From Daucus carota subsp. sativus (taxonomy: Eukaryota; Streptophyta; Magnoliopsida; Apiales; Apiaceae): a DNA stretch of 64,000 nucleotides. A program made the translations under genes and the position numbers. Within the stretch, counting starts at the first letter, position 1; the number at the start of each line of letters is the position of its first letter. The notes under the pieces were generated by a model. The model searched no databases. It was given only the letters and a program-made list of their open reading frames with translations, and was not told where the DNA came from. Location of the stretch: positions 3,249,131 through 3,313,130 of the forward strand of contig NC_030381.2 of assembly GCF_001625215.2 (NCBI RefSeq). Reading direction: 5' to 3'. Positions 12,790-24,506 of this stretch are shown one piece after another.

Positions 12790-14066
12790 GGTGTAGTTTA
12801 TTTGCAGAACAGGATTCATTCGACTTTTGATAGACCGTTAACAATGTAGGAAAAGTACTGTCTGCGCCATTGTTTTGCTCTTCCGCTAGGATTCACGCTT
12901 CCCCCAAATGTGAGTTGTTTTGTGATTTAAGTTGTTATGGATTTCATGCTCTTTTTTTGTATATGGTCTTGCTGATCTGAATGCAAATGAAGTTATTGCT
13001 GGAGTAACTTTGATTCTATATTTAAGACATATTTTTGGAGTTGTTTAGAAGTTAATTTGTGGTTCCTTAGATTTTTTTGGCGTTGGTGGTGGTGAAGGCG
13101 GTTTGTATGAATATGAAAGTGGAGCTGCGATGACAAGAGATCCCAAGCCAAGGCTGAGGTGGACTAGTGATCTTCATGATCGGTTTGTTCATGTTGTCAC
13201 TAAGCTTGGTGGCCCTGACAGTGAGTCTATTCCTCTGTTTCATTCATTTTCTATATTACTTCTGTAAGTTCATTTTTACTGATTATTTGAAATCAGTTGG
13301 GTTTTGTCATTTATGCGAAGAACTCTGCTAATTTTTAAAAATAACATGACTGAGAACAAGAAATTTCGTTGAATTTGTGATTCATCAGTGTTTCCCTCAA
13401 ATTAAAATAGCCATTCCACTTCTAGTGGCTTTTGAATCTGTGGATTAATTATTGTATCTCCGTAATGCAGAAGCAACTCCCAAGTCAATGCTGAGACTCA
13501 TATGCTTTAAGGGATTAACATTGTACCATTTAAAGAGCCATTTGCAGGTATACATGTTCATATGTTTTACACTATAATCCTGTTTCCTTCTATAAAAATT
13601 TGATGTGACAAGGTCCTGAAAGTTCTTAATTCCTTCCATGTGCAGAAATACAGACTCGGGCAGCAGGCTTCCAGGAAACAGGATACGGTAGAGCAAAACA
13701 TTGAGAACAGTGGTAAGTCTGTACCATAGTATAGGGTCTGTACAGCTTGCGGAAAAACATGAATGAATTATCAAACACCTCCATTAGATGATTAAGAAAT
13801 GCAATTCAGATATTCCAGAAGTAAAATAAGAAAACTTGCAATAGGTTCTGATAATTTTGGTTTGAATTACCTATTGTGTTCAGTCGGCTAGAAGTTCCTG
13901 TCACATTACCTCTGCATGATCATTTATTTTTAATATCTTTTATGGAGCTGGACTTTTCTCAGTTTAATTTGTATCTGTTTTATTTTCTAGGGGATTCCCA
14001 TGGACGTTACAATATGCATTCTATGTGCACGACTGAGAACACATCAAAACTGAATGGCAAAAGAGG
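12790..14066 (+). pseudogene. GARP/MYB-CC (PHR1-like family) transcription factor fragment
   Basis: Five exon-like blocks with GT-AG borders lie at 12790-12909, 13071-13220, 13471-13547, 13646-13712 and 13991-14066. Blocks two to four spell a GARP DNA-binding domain: DPKPRLRWTSDLHDRF, TKLGGPD, ATPKSMLRL, LTLYHLKSHLQ, then KYRLGQQASRKQ. The SHLQKYR signature is intact, but the usual MG[LV]KG is replaced by ICFKG. Block one carries a TAG after PLTM. The coiled-coil (LHEQLE) exons that should follow NGKR are absent. It lies wholly inside the Helitron, and I read it as captured, truncated and non-functional. Members of this family bind DNA in nutrient and vascular regulation; I cannot assign the exact parent. 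Confidence 0.85.
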
Positions 14067-14275
14067 GTATGTGATCCTAGAACTCATGTTTTTCAAGTAC
14101 TAATAATAATAATAGCCTGAAAATAGCATTAAACGCTATTGCTTAATAATCCCTTAAATCATAAATCCTGGTTCCAAATTCAATGGCTTTTTACATCCCC
14201 CGTCCCAATTCTTCATACCTAATTATAAAAAATGCCATCCAAAAAAATTATTCTGGCCTTGACTGTTGACTAAAA

Positions 14276-15550
14276 TATTGAGCTATCTCACTACGCTTGC
14301 TATTTCCGGCTTTTTCAATTGAGTTGTGTTTTGGAGCCATTTGATATCACGTGATGCTGTCTGATTTCTTCCTACTTCACATCACTTTCCACCGCAGTGG
14401 TTTAGACAGTTTCGGCAAAGAGACAACAAGCTCATGGCTCCAAAATCCCCACGAGCTGAATCTTTTCCTCTTCAATCCATTTCTTACAGGTCAGTTTGAA
14501 TTTTTGTTCAATTTGAATTCAAAACCACATATTACATACAACATGAATCTCTTCACAGTGAAACAAACATTTTACAGGCGATGAAGGAGGTTCTCTCGAC
14601 GACCTGCTATTTTTATGTTTCTTATTTATGCATTTGTTTACCACTCGGTTTGTAATGCTGATTTTGGTTCTGATATTTCTTTTGTTTATTTGTTTTTTGG
14701 ATGGATTTTAGGGGTTTTTCAATCATCTCAAACTGGATAGTTTCCCTGCGTTGAGGGGGGATTGTTCTGGTGAATTCATGGCCTGTGTTTTCTGTTTCGT
14801 AATTAAATCTGACTCAATCTTATTCCGACCTTTTTCAATTTTGTTGGGAGACTTAGGTTCTAAATCAAAAAGAAAAAGGACAAATGTGGAACAAGATAAA
14901 GAAAATATCAAACCAACAGAAGAGGGGAGTCCCACCCCTGGTGAGTTCTCTTAAGGCCTGTTTGATAAAAGTGTTACCCTCATAGGAGTTTGATATTATC
15001 AGTGAGCATGCAAGCATTTATAAATTAATGTCACTCATTTATGTACCCTCATTTTGTGTATTGTATGTGTTTTTCATTGTTTTGCTTTTTAAGGTGGTCT
15101 CCAGAGCTTAATCCATCATTCCCTCCTATATAACATATAACATATATTATTCAATCCACTTAATTTTCCACTTAATTGAGCTACTTCACTGCACTTGCTA
15201 TTTCCAGCTTTCAAGTAAGCTGTGTTTTGGAGCCATTTGATATCATGTGATGCTGTCTAATCTCTTTCTACTTCGCGTAGCTTTCCATCGCAGTGGTTTA
15301 GATAGTTTCGGCAAAGAGACAAAAAGCTCATGGCTGCAAAATCTCCAGGAGCTGAATATTTTCCTCAACTCATTTCTTACATGTCAGTTTGAATTATTGT
15401 TCAATTTGAATTCAAAACCCCAAATTACATACAACACAAATCTTTGCACACTGAATCAAACATTAGGAAGGCGATGAAGGAGGTTGTCAGGATGAGCTTC
15501 AGTTTTTATGTTTCTTATTTCTACATTTGTTTAGTACTCGGTTTGTAATG
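14276..15550 (+). repeat. Direct repeat of about 380 bp inside the Helitron (14276-14660 and 15175-15550)
   Basis: The two segments are offset by about 899 bp and share long words such as GTGTTTTGGAGCCATTTGAT, CAGTTTCGGCAAAGAGAC (TAGTTTCGGC in the second) and GGCGATGAAGGAGGTT. Differences are scattered and each frame is interrupted, so neither looks coding. Between them, 14863-14945 has a lysine-rich open stretch (KSKRKRTNVEQDKENIK) ending at a GTGAGT donor; it may be an exon of an unidentified captured gene. Confidence 0.75.
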
Positions 15551-16463
15551 ATCGACCTCCGCTGTCAAATTTGACCAATCAGAGTTTAAGAGATTTTAAC
15601 TTTACACAATATAAAAACTTATCTCCAGAGATCATTTATTATATAATTAAAAATGTTGGAGCTGTTATAACTCTTATTTGTGTTGGGTGCTGCTATATTA
15701 TTTTACAGATATTGAGGTCAAGTAGATGTTGGTGCCCCGTCTCTCAGAAAGCTCAAATTTTAACAAGGTTTATTAGATATCAGAATGCACGACTTTGTCG
15801 GCCGGACTGCATAAGAGAGGTGCATCTCGCCCTCAAAAATATATAGTAGACAAGGCACTTTTTCAATTCTTTAGATATCTATTTTTTTTTCTGCTATTGT
15901 AAGAGTATATCAGTGTCAATATCTACTTAAGTACATTTGTACTTTACCACACATACATCATTAGATAATCTAATCAAATCAGAGAGATACGATGGTAGGA
16001 GGAAAATGAGATAATTAAGATATTTTGCAAGAAACTATTAACAATTATTTGCATAATGGCATGATCTCCCATTATCTTACTTATCTTACAAGCAATGAAC
16101 ATTGACGACTTGCTGCTTCCAAATTTCCTGAGTTCTTTTTGCAAATAAAAGAATATAAAAAAAAGTGAAATTCTAAATTTCAGGAGGATGGTATTGGAAA
16201 TTATTTATGGCAAGAGATCAAAGGGTACAAGTGAATAGGAGTGTAGTTGTGGACTTGCATTTTTATATTCAGATTATATGTTAAGGCCTACTGGGAAAGG
16301 TTGTTCAAATTTTGGTGAATGAATCCGAGTCACTAATTTAAATTAGTGGAGTCTTAGGCCAAGTATTATGTGTGTCATTCTATTCTTCCTCCAATTTACC
16401 CTGTCTATAAATATAAAACAGATAATATGACAATAATATTAGAATTTTAAAGTTAGGAAGGGA

Positions 16464-16512
16464 GTTCAAGGAGCACAACTTCTTGACTGGATGCATCGTT
16501 TACGAATAGCTA
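16464..16512 (+). pseudogene. Probable receptor-like kinase exon fragment
   Basis: The plus strand reads GAQLLDWMHRLRIAIDA followed by GTAAGG, matching the segment LDWxxRLxIAIDAAxGLxYLH, where plant receptor-like kinases commonly have this wording. Nothing else of the kinase domain is next to it. The short frame near 16186 (MVLEIIYGKRSKG) resembles a later kinase subdomain but is in the wrong order. It is inside the Helitron and too short to name a parent. Confidence 0.45.
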
Positions 16513-17107
16513 TTGATGCAGTAAGGGAGTTCAAATAAGAGCTTCTGTATTCTTTCCTTTTCATATCCATGATCTACATTCGAGTTTGGGTAGTTTAGCT
16601 TATGTATTCTTTCTTCTTCTTGCCTGGTACTCGCTAATATTTAGCGTTTTGCCAATATGTGCACCTTTTGAGCAGTTATGAACTTTGCTAATTAATAAGA
16701 AATCACTATGAATATTTTTGTATGCTGATTTAGATTGGCACTTGAAAATATATTCTGTGTTGTTATATTTTGTGCAGAGATTAACTATTAATTTCTTTTT
16801 GAAGTTCTGTTCCAGTGAGTAATTGTATTAGTAAAGATGTGGGAGCAGAGAATACATAGAACTCAAGTTTGCATTCAATACCTCATGAACCAAAGGATTA
16901 ACCATGCATGTTGATTTTGAATTTGTCCATGGTTAGACTCTCTAAATAATTTTGGAAATTTGTCTATACATGATATCCTCTCCTCAAAACTTGCACATCT
17001 GGATCCTCAATTGGGGTTATGTATGTTTTTTATCTAAATAACATCACTTGGCTTATTTTAAAAAGCTTTTATCATACTAATATATGTGGTTACACGAAAT
17101 CATAGAT

Positions 17108-17306
17108 AGTAGCTGCATTCCACCTCTTATATACGCCTTCATGGGTAGTTCAAAAGACATTGCCATAGGATAAGTGGCAGTGGTCTCTCTTTTGATGGGC
17201 ACATTGCTACAAAATGAACTTGATCCTGAAACAAACAAACTTGAATTTCAACGCCTTGCACTTACTGCGATATTCTTTGCTGGTGTTGCTTAAACTACAT
17301 TTCAGG
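17108..17306 (+). pseudogene. Sulfate transporter (SULTR) exon fragment
   Basis: The translation reads CIPPLIYAFMGSSKDIAIG, stop, VAVVSLLMGTLLQNELDP, then LALTAIFFAGVA, stop, TTFQ and a GTACAA donor. This is the membrane segment of plant SLC26/SULTR1-type sulfate transporters (YAFMGSSRDIAIGPVAVVSLLLG). Two stops (at the GP position and at the GVTQ position) disable it. It is cargo of the Helitron. The rest of 17310-18983 shows no recognised gene. Confidence 0.8.
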
Positions 17307-19215
17307 TACAAGAAAATCTAACAATATAAAACAATGTGATCACAAAGGCACTAAGATCTTCCCCCTCATTGTCTATAACTATATTATATGCAAACTATTT
17401 TTTTTGTATGGATTGTACATATCTGATGCCCATACATATTAAAGTGTGTGTGATTTTAGTGATTTGTGTTTATATTCATGTGTAGATGTAGAGACACAGG
17501 AATTCTGGATGAAAGAAATTGCAAGGTAGACCAGACGTAGAAGCTCTGGTTGATCAATTGTCCAGAGTATGGTACGCGGAGGTTGTGTTGCTTAACACGT
17601 GCTGTTTTCAAATGGACCAAAACAACAGACTTTTGGCATAGATTGATCTCCTGCAATTGCTTTATCAGTTCAACAGATCAAACTCTTCTCTTGCTACGTG
17701 TACATCAATGGATGCTGGCATGCATTATTGTAGCCGGAGGGAATTTGTCGATTTTGTGGAGGTTTATCTTATTCTGTTAACAGACAGATGAAAAAGATAG
17801 CCATAGGAAATGAGGAACTCATTCTTTCTCTAGGCTATGACTATTATGGTGATATGTGGATGTGCATATGTGATGTCCGGCTATTTAATGTCTAGGCTCT
17901 GTCTTCCCAGTAAGATTCATATTTTGCTACTGCTGTTTAATTTGTAGAAACTTAATGTGATATTTCTTGCCATGGTGTAATACATATTTCAGTCATGGAT
18001 ATTACCTAGGAATTTAGCTGCAGCTTATAGAGGGCTCCAGTACTCTGTGGCTCACAGAAAAGTGTAAAAATGGAGAACAAGTGAATATTTGTTATGTTTC
18101 GTGAGAGTGGACCTCAGTTTTCAAAAACATTTTTGATTGAGATGTAAATAAAATTAATAAAAAGGATAGTATGTATCAATATTTTGAATCTGTAAATTCA
18201 AATTTCAAGTAAAGTTAAATGAAAAATGACCATGTACCCGTCACTTTTTTAAAAAAAATTAATTCAAATTCTAGGTATAAATGTTTATATCACATTTTTA
18301 AAATTTTTAATTTAAATTTAACGTGAAGTTGAATAATAAACGACGGTATACCTAGAAATGATGAAAAGTGTGGCAAATTAATATTTATTCGGTATGAGGT
18401 TCATGATTAATAATTAATAAATCGAGAAAAGTTGACAAAAATAATGTAAGATTTTCTTTTATAGTATATTGAAGAAATCAAAAATTTTAAGTTCAAATAC
18501 AATTCAGAGGAACCTCTCACAAAAAATGTAAAAAAAATAGAGAACAACACTTCTTTATCAAAATAACAAAAGTGGACATTTCTTATGTTTCTCCTAAAAT
18601 GAAATGTTATTTTTCATAAGTATATTTGATCGAGATGTAAATAAAGCGTAATAAAATGAATAGTATGGTTAAAATTAAAATATAACAATAAAAATGTATA
18701 TCACATTTTCTTTTGAATTTTTTAATTCAAATTTTAAGTGGGATTGAAAAAAATTATTTAAACATTCACATATGGAAAAAAAATTATTGTTTATACTACT
18801 ATTTTATAATATAATAAAATTTGTACAAGACAAACTTTCAAAAGTGCATAAAAACAATCGATTAATATAATTTAATATAATTTTATTTAATTAATAGAAA
18901 ACACTAATAAAATAATACTAAGCTTATAAATAATCAAATTAAAATTATATAGTCGCCCGTGCTTCGTACGGGTTATAGGCTAGTATTAATTGTGATTTTT
19001 TTAAAATTTAACATTATTCTCATTTTTCAATGCACTAAATATTTATATTTATTATGATTTTTTGGAAACTCAACTCTATTCTCATTTATCAATGCAATAA
19101 TTAATAATACATGAGATAAAATTATATCTAATCAATATTTTTCTTAGTATGCGTGTTTTTTTTTTGCAAAAAGAACATGTAAATTAAGACGGGGGGAGTA
19201 TTTTTTTAGGAAGAT

Positions 19216-21620
19216 ATTTTATGCGATTCTAATAAGATATTAATTATTATATATTAATATAAAAATTTTATTATCCCATTTTTGATCACTCAATGAAATC
19301 ACAGTACTATACCACAAAATTTATGGATATATGTAAACAAGCAAATTAGCTAAAATATCTTTGTTCTTTTCTTTTTTGAAAAGTTTGATATTGCCAAATA
19401 CAAAATTTTACAACATTATTTGGTGAGATTTACTTAGATTAACAGTTTTGTTGATTAAATCACAACACCAAAATCATAATAAATTAAGGTCATTTTTGAC
19501 AATTTAAAAAACCTTTCATTTTCTTAATATCGGTTAAAACCAACATTTCCGTGAATAAAAATATTAAATGATAAATATTTGGTACAGTTAACACATTAAT
19601 ATACATACGTGCATAAATGAATGTATATATAAATTTCACTACAAGATCATATCCATAGTGGCATCACTCGTTAGCCTGATAGATATCAATACAAGGACTC
19701 ACACATATTTGAAAAAACAACTTGTATCTAAGTTGTACTTCTGAGCAGCTTTGGTTGGGCTGATTTGCCAAGCTACCTTTCGAAACTTCTTGATTCCGAA
19801 GTTATATTTTCCTGGGGTATTCCATAACAGCAACATTCCAAAGACTCGAAGACAGAAAAAATTGCAGACCTTGCAACTGGGAATCACGGCCTTTATTATC
19901 TCCGCTGCTGTTATCGGCCTCTTGAATTCTTTATACAGTATGTCTTACAGTATTTTTGGGCAACTAATCATCGGCAAGAACAATTTGTGCTCGACAAACA
20001 CTGATTTACTGAGATATGATGGTATCTCTGACACCTGAGAGTTCAATATTTGGGAAGTCGGGTATCAGTTCGATAATTAATACCTTACTATAGAATGCGG
20101 AACAGACAGTCTTAATGATCTGTAAAGACTTATACCACACAAAATTGATAGAGCAAAACATGACCATTTACATTACAGTATGCAGAGTAACAAGGACAAC
20201 ATAAATATCCAGCATGCTAAAGTGAAATACAAATTTGTGAAAGAAACAAGGTAGTACGGACTATGAAGCAATAATCCAATTATTATGCAAAGAAACTCAT
20301 ACATAATCTTCTGGTGGAAGATTATCAACTTAACTCAATACAAAATCTCATTCGTAAAAGCCGCTTTATCCCAAAAACCAATGCAAAATATAAATTCACT
20401 CAGAATCTTCCAGTTAGAGGACTGATTAGACGAGACTCCAGGACTGATTAGACAAGACTACAGAAATATGCCCGTAAGAGAAAGGAAGGGAAGGATAGGC
20501 TTACTCATTTAGCTTAAAAACATCAACTGCTTGGTAATGCATATGAGCCATCTGGAGTAGCCATTAACATAGATATTGGGCTACCGGTTGGAGGTTTCAC
20601 CTTTTCAACACCCTAACTCCATTTGTAGGATAATGGAAGCATATTAACATCCAACATTAGAGCAAAAATAAGCATAATAGAGCACAGACAAGCATAATCC
20701 GCATATCAATATTACAAATAGGTGATCTGTTTTTCATCTTCATTGCTACATCAAGTAAAGATCACCTCCCATCCTTCAAATGCATTATTAAGCAACAATA
20801 TGGTAAACACCTAAGAGATTTAATCCAACCAACCTCATTAGTCTGTGCATTGCCGACAACAAAGTCAAAGTCCGTCCTATTGCCCATTAAAATATTTTGA
20901 GTGTCATAATCTATGAATGCATTAACAGATAAGAGAATATTAAAATATTAAATTTTGTCCATTAAGATATCACATTAAATAAAGTTCATAGGGAAACCTA
21001 TACATGTAAATGCAATGGCATGCGTATATAACTCCATCGTAGATCACGTGCGTCAGAGCAAGTTTTATTTTAAACAAATTCATTATTCAACAAGATACAA
21101 TGCAGTGTTTGTTAGCTTACATGTTCCCTGATCCTTTTATTTACCTATCCTGAATCTACATACTCCATAAGCATTTTTCGTAAGTTATGAATTAGGCTAA
21201 TGACATTAAAATAGTCACAGTATGTATAGTAGAAATTGTGTGTTTTAGTATATGATATTCAATCAACAAGCTTCCTAAATTCGTGGAGAACTAGTGAGCA
21301 TAAATTTTCTGTTCTTATTTAATATCCTAACTAGCTAATTGTTACCGGTAAAATATGAACAGATCTGGATTTCCTTTACTTAGATGTTTTGGTAGATTGA
21401 ATAAACTAGTTGATTTTTAATGGTTTCTATATCTCATTGGTTCATGTTAGTTTTTTAATATGAGTGTATTTGTGTTTATTTTGATTAAGATCTTTACATT
21501 TGTTTCTCTATTTGTATATTAATAAATATGTACATTTGTATCTCTATTGTGTTGCCACACAACACATGCATTTATTACTGCTGCCTGTACAAAATCCATG
21601 TAGTCTTGTATTAAGATGAT
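19216..21620 (-). other. Copy 2 counterpart of 7080-9470
   Basis: Collinear with the same stretch of copy 1. It contains the same unrecognised short frames, including one of 95 codons at 19751-20038 on the plus strand and one of 62 codons at 19699-19887 on the minus strand. No family is recognised. Confidence 0.45.
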
Positions 21621-21623
21621 TAC

Positions 21624-22368
21624 CTGTATACCAGCATGGCTACACAAATAAAAGTCAAACTCAGTGGGATGGCAGATGGTCATATTTACAACAGTACCTG
21701 GTATACAAAAGCCAGTTATTTGCTAATCAGAATAATAAAGATTTTTAAAGATACAATAGAACAATATGTAACCAGGTGATATGTTGCCACTCCGATCAGT
21801 TGATTTCCTGCCATTGTAAATAATTTGATTGCAGCGCCTGGCAGACCTTAAAAACAGATATATCTTCCCATTCATCAAACTTGAACTATAGGGGTAACAA
21901 CTAACAAGTGAAGGTAGTAATTACTTACAAAAAATAAAACACATCAACCGTCCTAATGGCATCCATCTCTTTCAGCAAGACCTGATTAAACTGACCTTCA
22001 CTGACTCCATCCCTGAAGAAAGAGAAACCCATACGATATATGCAGTGCAAAATAAGTAATGATTAAACACGCTTAATGTGCCACAGATCATGCCTAACCT
22101 GTAGAATATGATCCGTTTAGGTCGGAGTTCTGTTTGCTGGTAGAATGCCATCAAATAGTCCCTACAAAAACAATGAAAGATTAGAGAACATAGGTGGTTA
22201 AATTAATTATATAAAACCACAATTTTTGAACCTGGTCATGCCACTAGCAACAACACCCCTTTCAGTTTCACAAGTGCAGTAGAGATTCCTTAATATTTCC
22301 TCTCACTGACCATGTGTGTAGAGTTCTTTGTATGTGGTGACCTCGGGCCAGTCCATTGATGCCACTAC
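21624..22368 (-). pseudogene. ARGONAUTE PIWI-domain pseudogene, copy 2
   Basis: The same five blocks as in copy 1 lie at a constant offset of 12147: 22232-22368, 22099-22161, about 21952-22012, 21773-21846 and 21624-21697. It carries the same TGA after THGQ and the same deletion and frameshift in the fourth block. The lesions therefore predate the duplication. The splice borders and the FYRDGVSEGQF core are still recognisable. If transcribed in either direction it could be a source of small RNA against related Argonaute genes, but that is speculation. Confidence 0.85.
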
Positions 22369-23592
22369 CTAAAAGGAGAGAATTATTTTTAAAGGTACAT
22401 ATACAAATTTTAGGAGGGCAAACTTAAAAAAATATACTGCTGCAAATTATCTTTGAAACCAACACCAACAAGAACCATCTCATTTATTTAAACAACGAGT
22501 ATAATGATGTACCTGTCTAGAATCATCTACCTAGGTTTAAAATATGTGTGCAATTTAAACTGTGATTTGTTTTTTTTGAATCATATCCAACAGCGAGTTT
22601 AGCATCAGGACTCTCATTCCAGAAATTTCATTTAGCACATGCACTTTATCCAAACAAGACAAAACATAAAAGATGGCTACTAACTGTCTTGCACCGCTGG
22701 TAGAATGGTTGGATAACGTACTGGTATTATTTCCTTTTTCTCTCGAGCACTTCTTCAAATACTTTGGGACTCAAATATTCTTGGTGCCCTGAGAACTCTA
22801 GTCTCATCCATGTTAACTAATTTATAGCAAGAATTTAATGAGCACGTAGCCCATGACTATACTCTCAACATATTCACAGTGACTGAGGTTAGAATAGTAG
22901 TCATTAAAGTACCTCATGTCAATATATTTCAGATATCCAATTCAGCAAAAACATACTCTAGACTATATATACAAATGATGACATTCCAACATCCCATCAA
23001 GACAACAACATCTAATTTCCACTATTTTATGCATTTACTCATACTAAAGACTGGAATTTATCTTCATGAAATCAAGAACTCTCGGAAATATAGTCAGAAT
23101 AATAAAAAGGGAATCAACAGCAAACAAAAAACCACAGTGACTGTTGCATGCAACTTCAGGAGTTTTCTCCGGAAATCCATGGTTAAACGGAAAAAAAAAC
23201 CTTAATATTAAATTAACGAAATACCATGTAACTAGCTAGTCCTTGCATTCATCTTCAAAATGAAAGTTGGAAATGTATCAAAAATGTAAATATTATTTGA
23301 TACTTAATGAAATTTGTGGTGATTATAAAGGTGTCCATCCAAATTAGCAAAAATAATTAACAAGTGTTTGAAATGCACATATATACCTTTTTAACATACA
23401 TGGCATGTAGTTTAATTTCTCCACATCAAAACAACTCTCCAAAAAAATATTAATTTTTTCCGATTTATATGTGCTTGATTCCATGTTCGATTATTGACCC
23501 CCACCGGGGAACATATCCGGTAAGCGAACTACATTCATTAATACATCTTCCGTGTCAGCTTCACTAAATCGAGCGCCACCGCTAATCAAACA

Positions 23593-24021
23593 CACTCGAA
23601 TTTTGGCAAGTTTAATTGCCGATTAAGAAGATCTAAACCTAACTAATCACAATTTTATCAATCTTACTGATTTATTCAAAACATTAATTAAACAAGCCTT
23701 TTCTAAACATACTAAAATATAAATGAGTGAGATACCACTCGAATTTTGGCAAGTTTAATTGCCGATCAAGAAGATCTAAACCTAACCAATCACAATTTTA
23801 TCAATCTTACAGATTTATTCAAAACATTAATTAAACAAGCCTTTTCTAAACATACTAAAATATAAATGAGTGAGATACCACTCGAATTTTGGCAAGTTTA
23901 ATTGCCGATCAAGAAGATCTAAACCTAACCAATCACAATCTTATCAATCTTACTGATTTATTCAAAACATTAATTAAACAAGCCTTTTCTAAACATACTA
24001 AAATATAAATGAGTGAGATAC
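23593..24021. repeat. 143-bp tandem repeat, three units
   Basis: Units start at 23593, 23736 and 23879, each beginning CACTCGAATTTTGGCAAG and ending GAGTGAGATAC. Copy 1 of the large duplication has a single unit at about 11448-11590. The units differ from each other at only a few positions, so the expansion is recent. Confidence 0.92.
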
Positions 24022-24059
24022 CTTATTTATTAATTAAGCGCTTTCTTCGACCATTCTTA

Positions 24060-24320
24060 TCGGCTTTCTGAAGCATTTTCTTCATTGTTTACTGCAACAA
24101 CGAACGTGATTAGAGCTTCAATACCAGAAAATTAGATAGATCCAGTATAAATTTGATATCATCGTTCGAAAAAATACTTTTTGATTCAGAGAAATAATTA
24201 ATTGAAGATCTGGAAGGAAATTACTTACAAATTTGAGAGTAAAAGCAATAGAAACAACTATCATAACAATGCAGAGTGTGAGAATTGATCTTAATTCTTT
24301 GGAATCGCCATTGATTCTTC
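24060..24320 (-). pseudogene. Copy 2 of the membrane-helix-like/VNNEE relic
   Basis: Counterpart of 11640-11897. The frame GDSKELRSILTLCIVM runs through a hydrophobic helix into a GTAAGT donor, and the second exon begins at the acceptor near 24091. No ATG is present in this frame. The family is unrecognised. Confidence 0.3.
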
Positions 24321-24506
24321 CTCATCTCACACGTATACGTACATATACACACAGGCAGCGGAGAAAACAATGACTAACTGGGCTTGGGCCTGAAGCTGAA
24401 TGAAGATGGACTGTGCGGGTACAGATGGCATTTTGGAGTTACAGCTGTCCTAATTAATACGGTGGCATTTTGACATTTATTACTCCTCGGTCCCACGATA
24501 CAAGTA

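Larger units (their letters stand above)
12122..18983 (+). mobile_element. 6,862-bp non-autonomous Helitron with captured gene pieces
   Basis: The 5' end is TCTATACTATACTATAATAA. The 3' end is CCCGT-GCTTCGT-ACGGG hairpin, then TTATAGG and CTAG. The host dinucleotide is A (12121) and T (18984). The duplicated locus in copy 2 reads straight through this site (A at 24555, T at 24556), giving a paralogous empty site with no target duplication, as expected for Helitrons. No Rep/helicase frame is present, so it is non-autonomous. The cargo includes GARP/MYB exons (12790-14066), a sulfate-transporter exon (17108-17306) and a likely kinase exon (16464-16512), all disabled. An internal 380-bp direct repeat (14276 and 15175) also lies within it. 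Confidence 0.92.
12076..19198. mobile_element. Stowaway MITE in copy 1, split by the Helitron
   Basis: The left end after TA reads CTCTCTCCCAAAATATTTG. The right end reads GACGGGGGGAG followed by TA at 19199-19200. These are imperfect Stowaway (Tc1/mariner-type) inverted ends with a TA target. The real element is only about 260 bp; the Helitron 12122-18983 sits inside it. The orthologous MITE in duplication copy 2 is at 24507-25332. Confidence 0.65.

Noticed and set aside
16186-16240. Short frame MVLEIIYGKRSKG as a kinase subdomain
   Set aside because: It resembles the VLEIISGKR motif but lies upstream of the LDW exon, in the wrong order, and ends in a stop after 18 codons.
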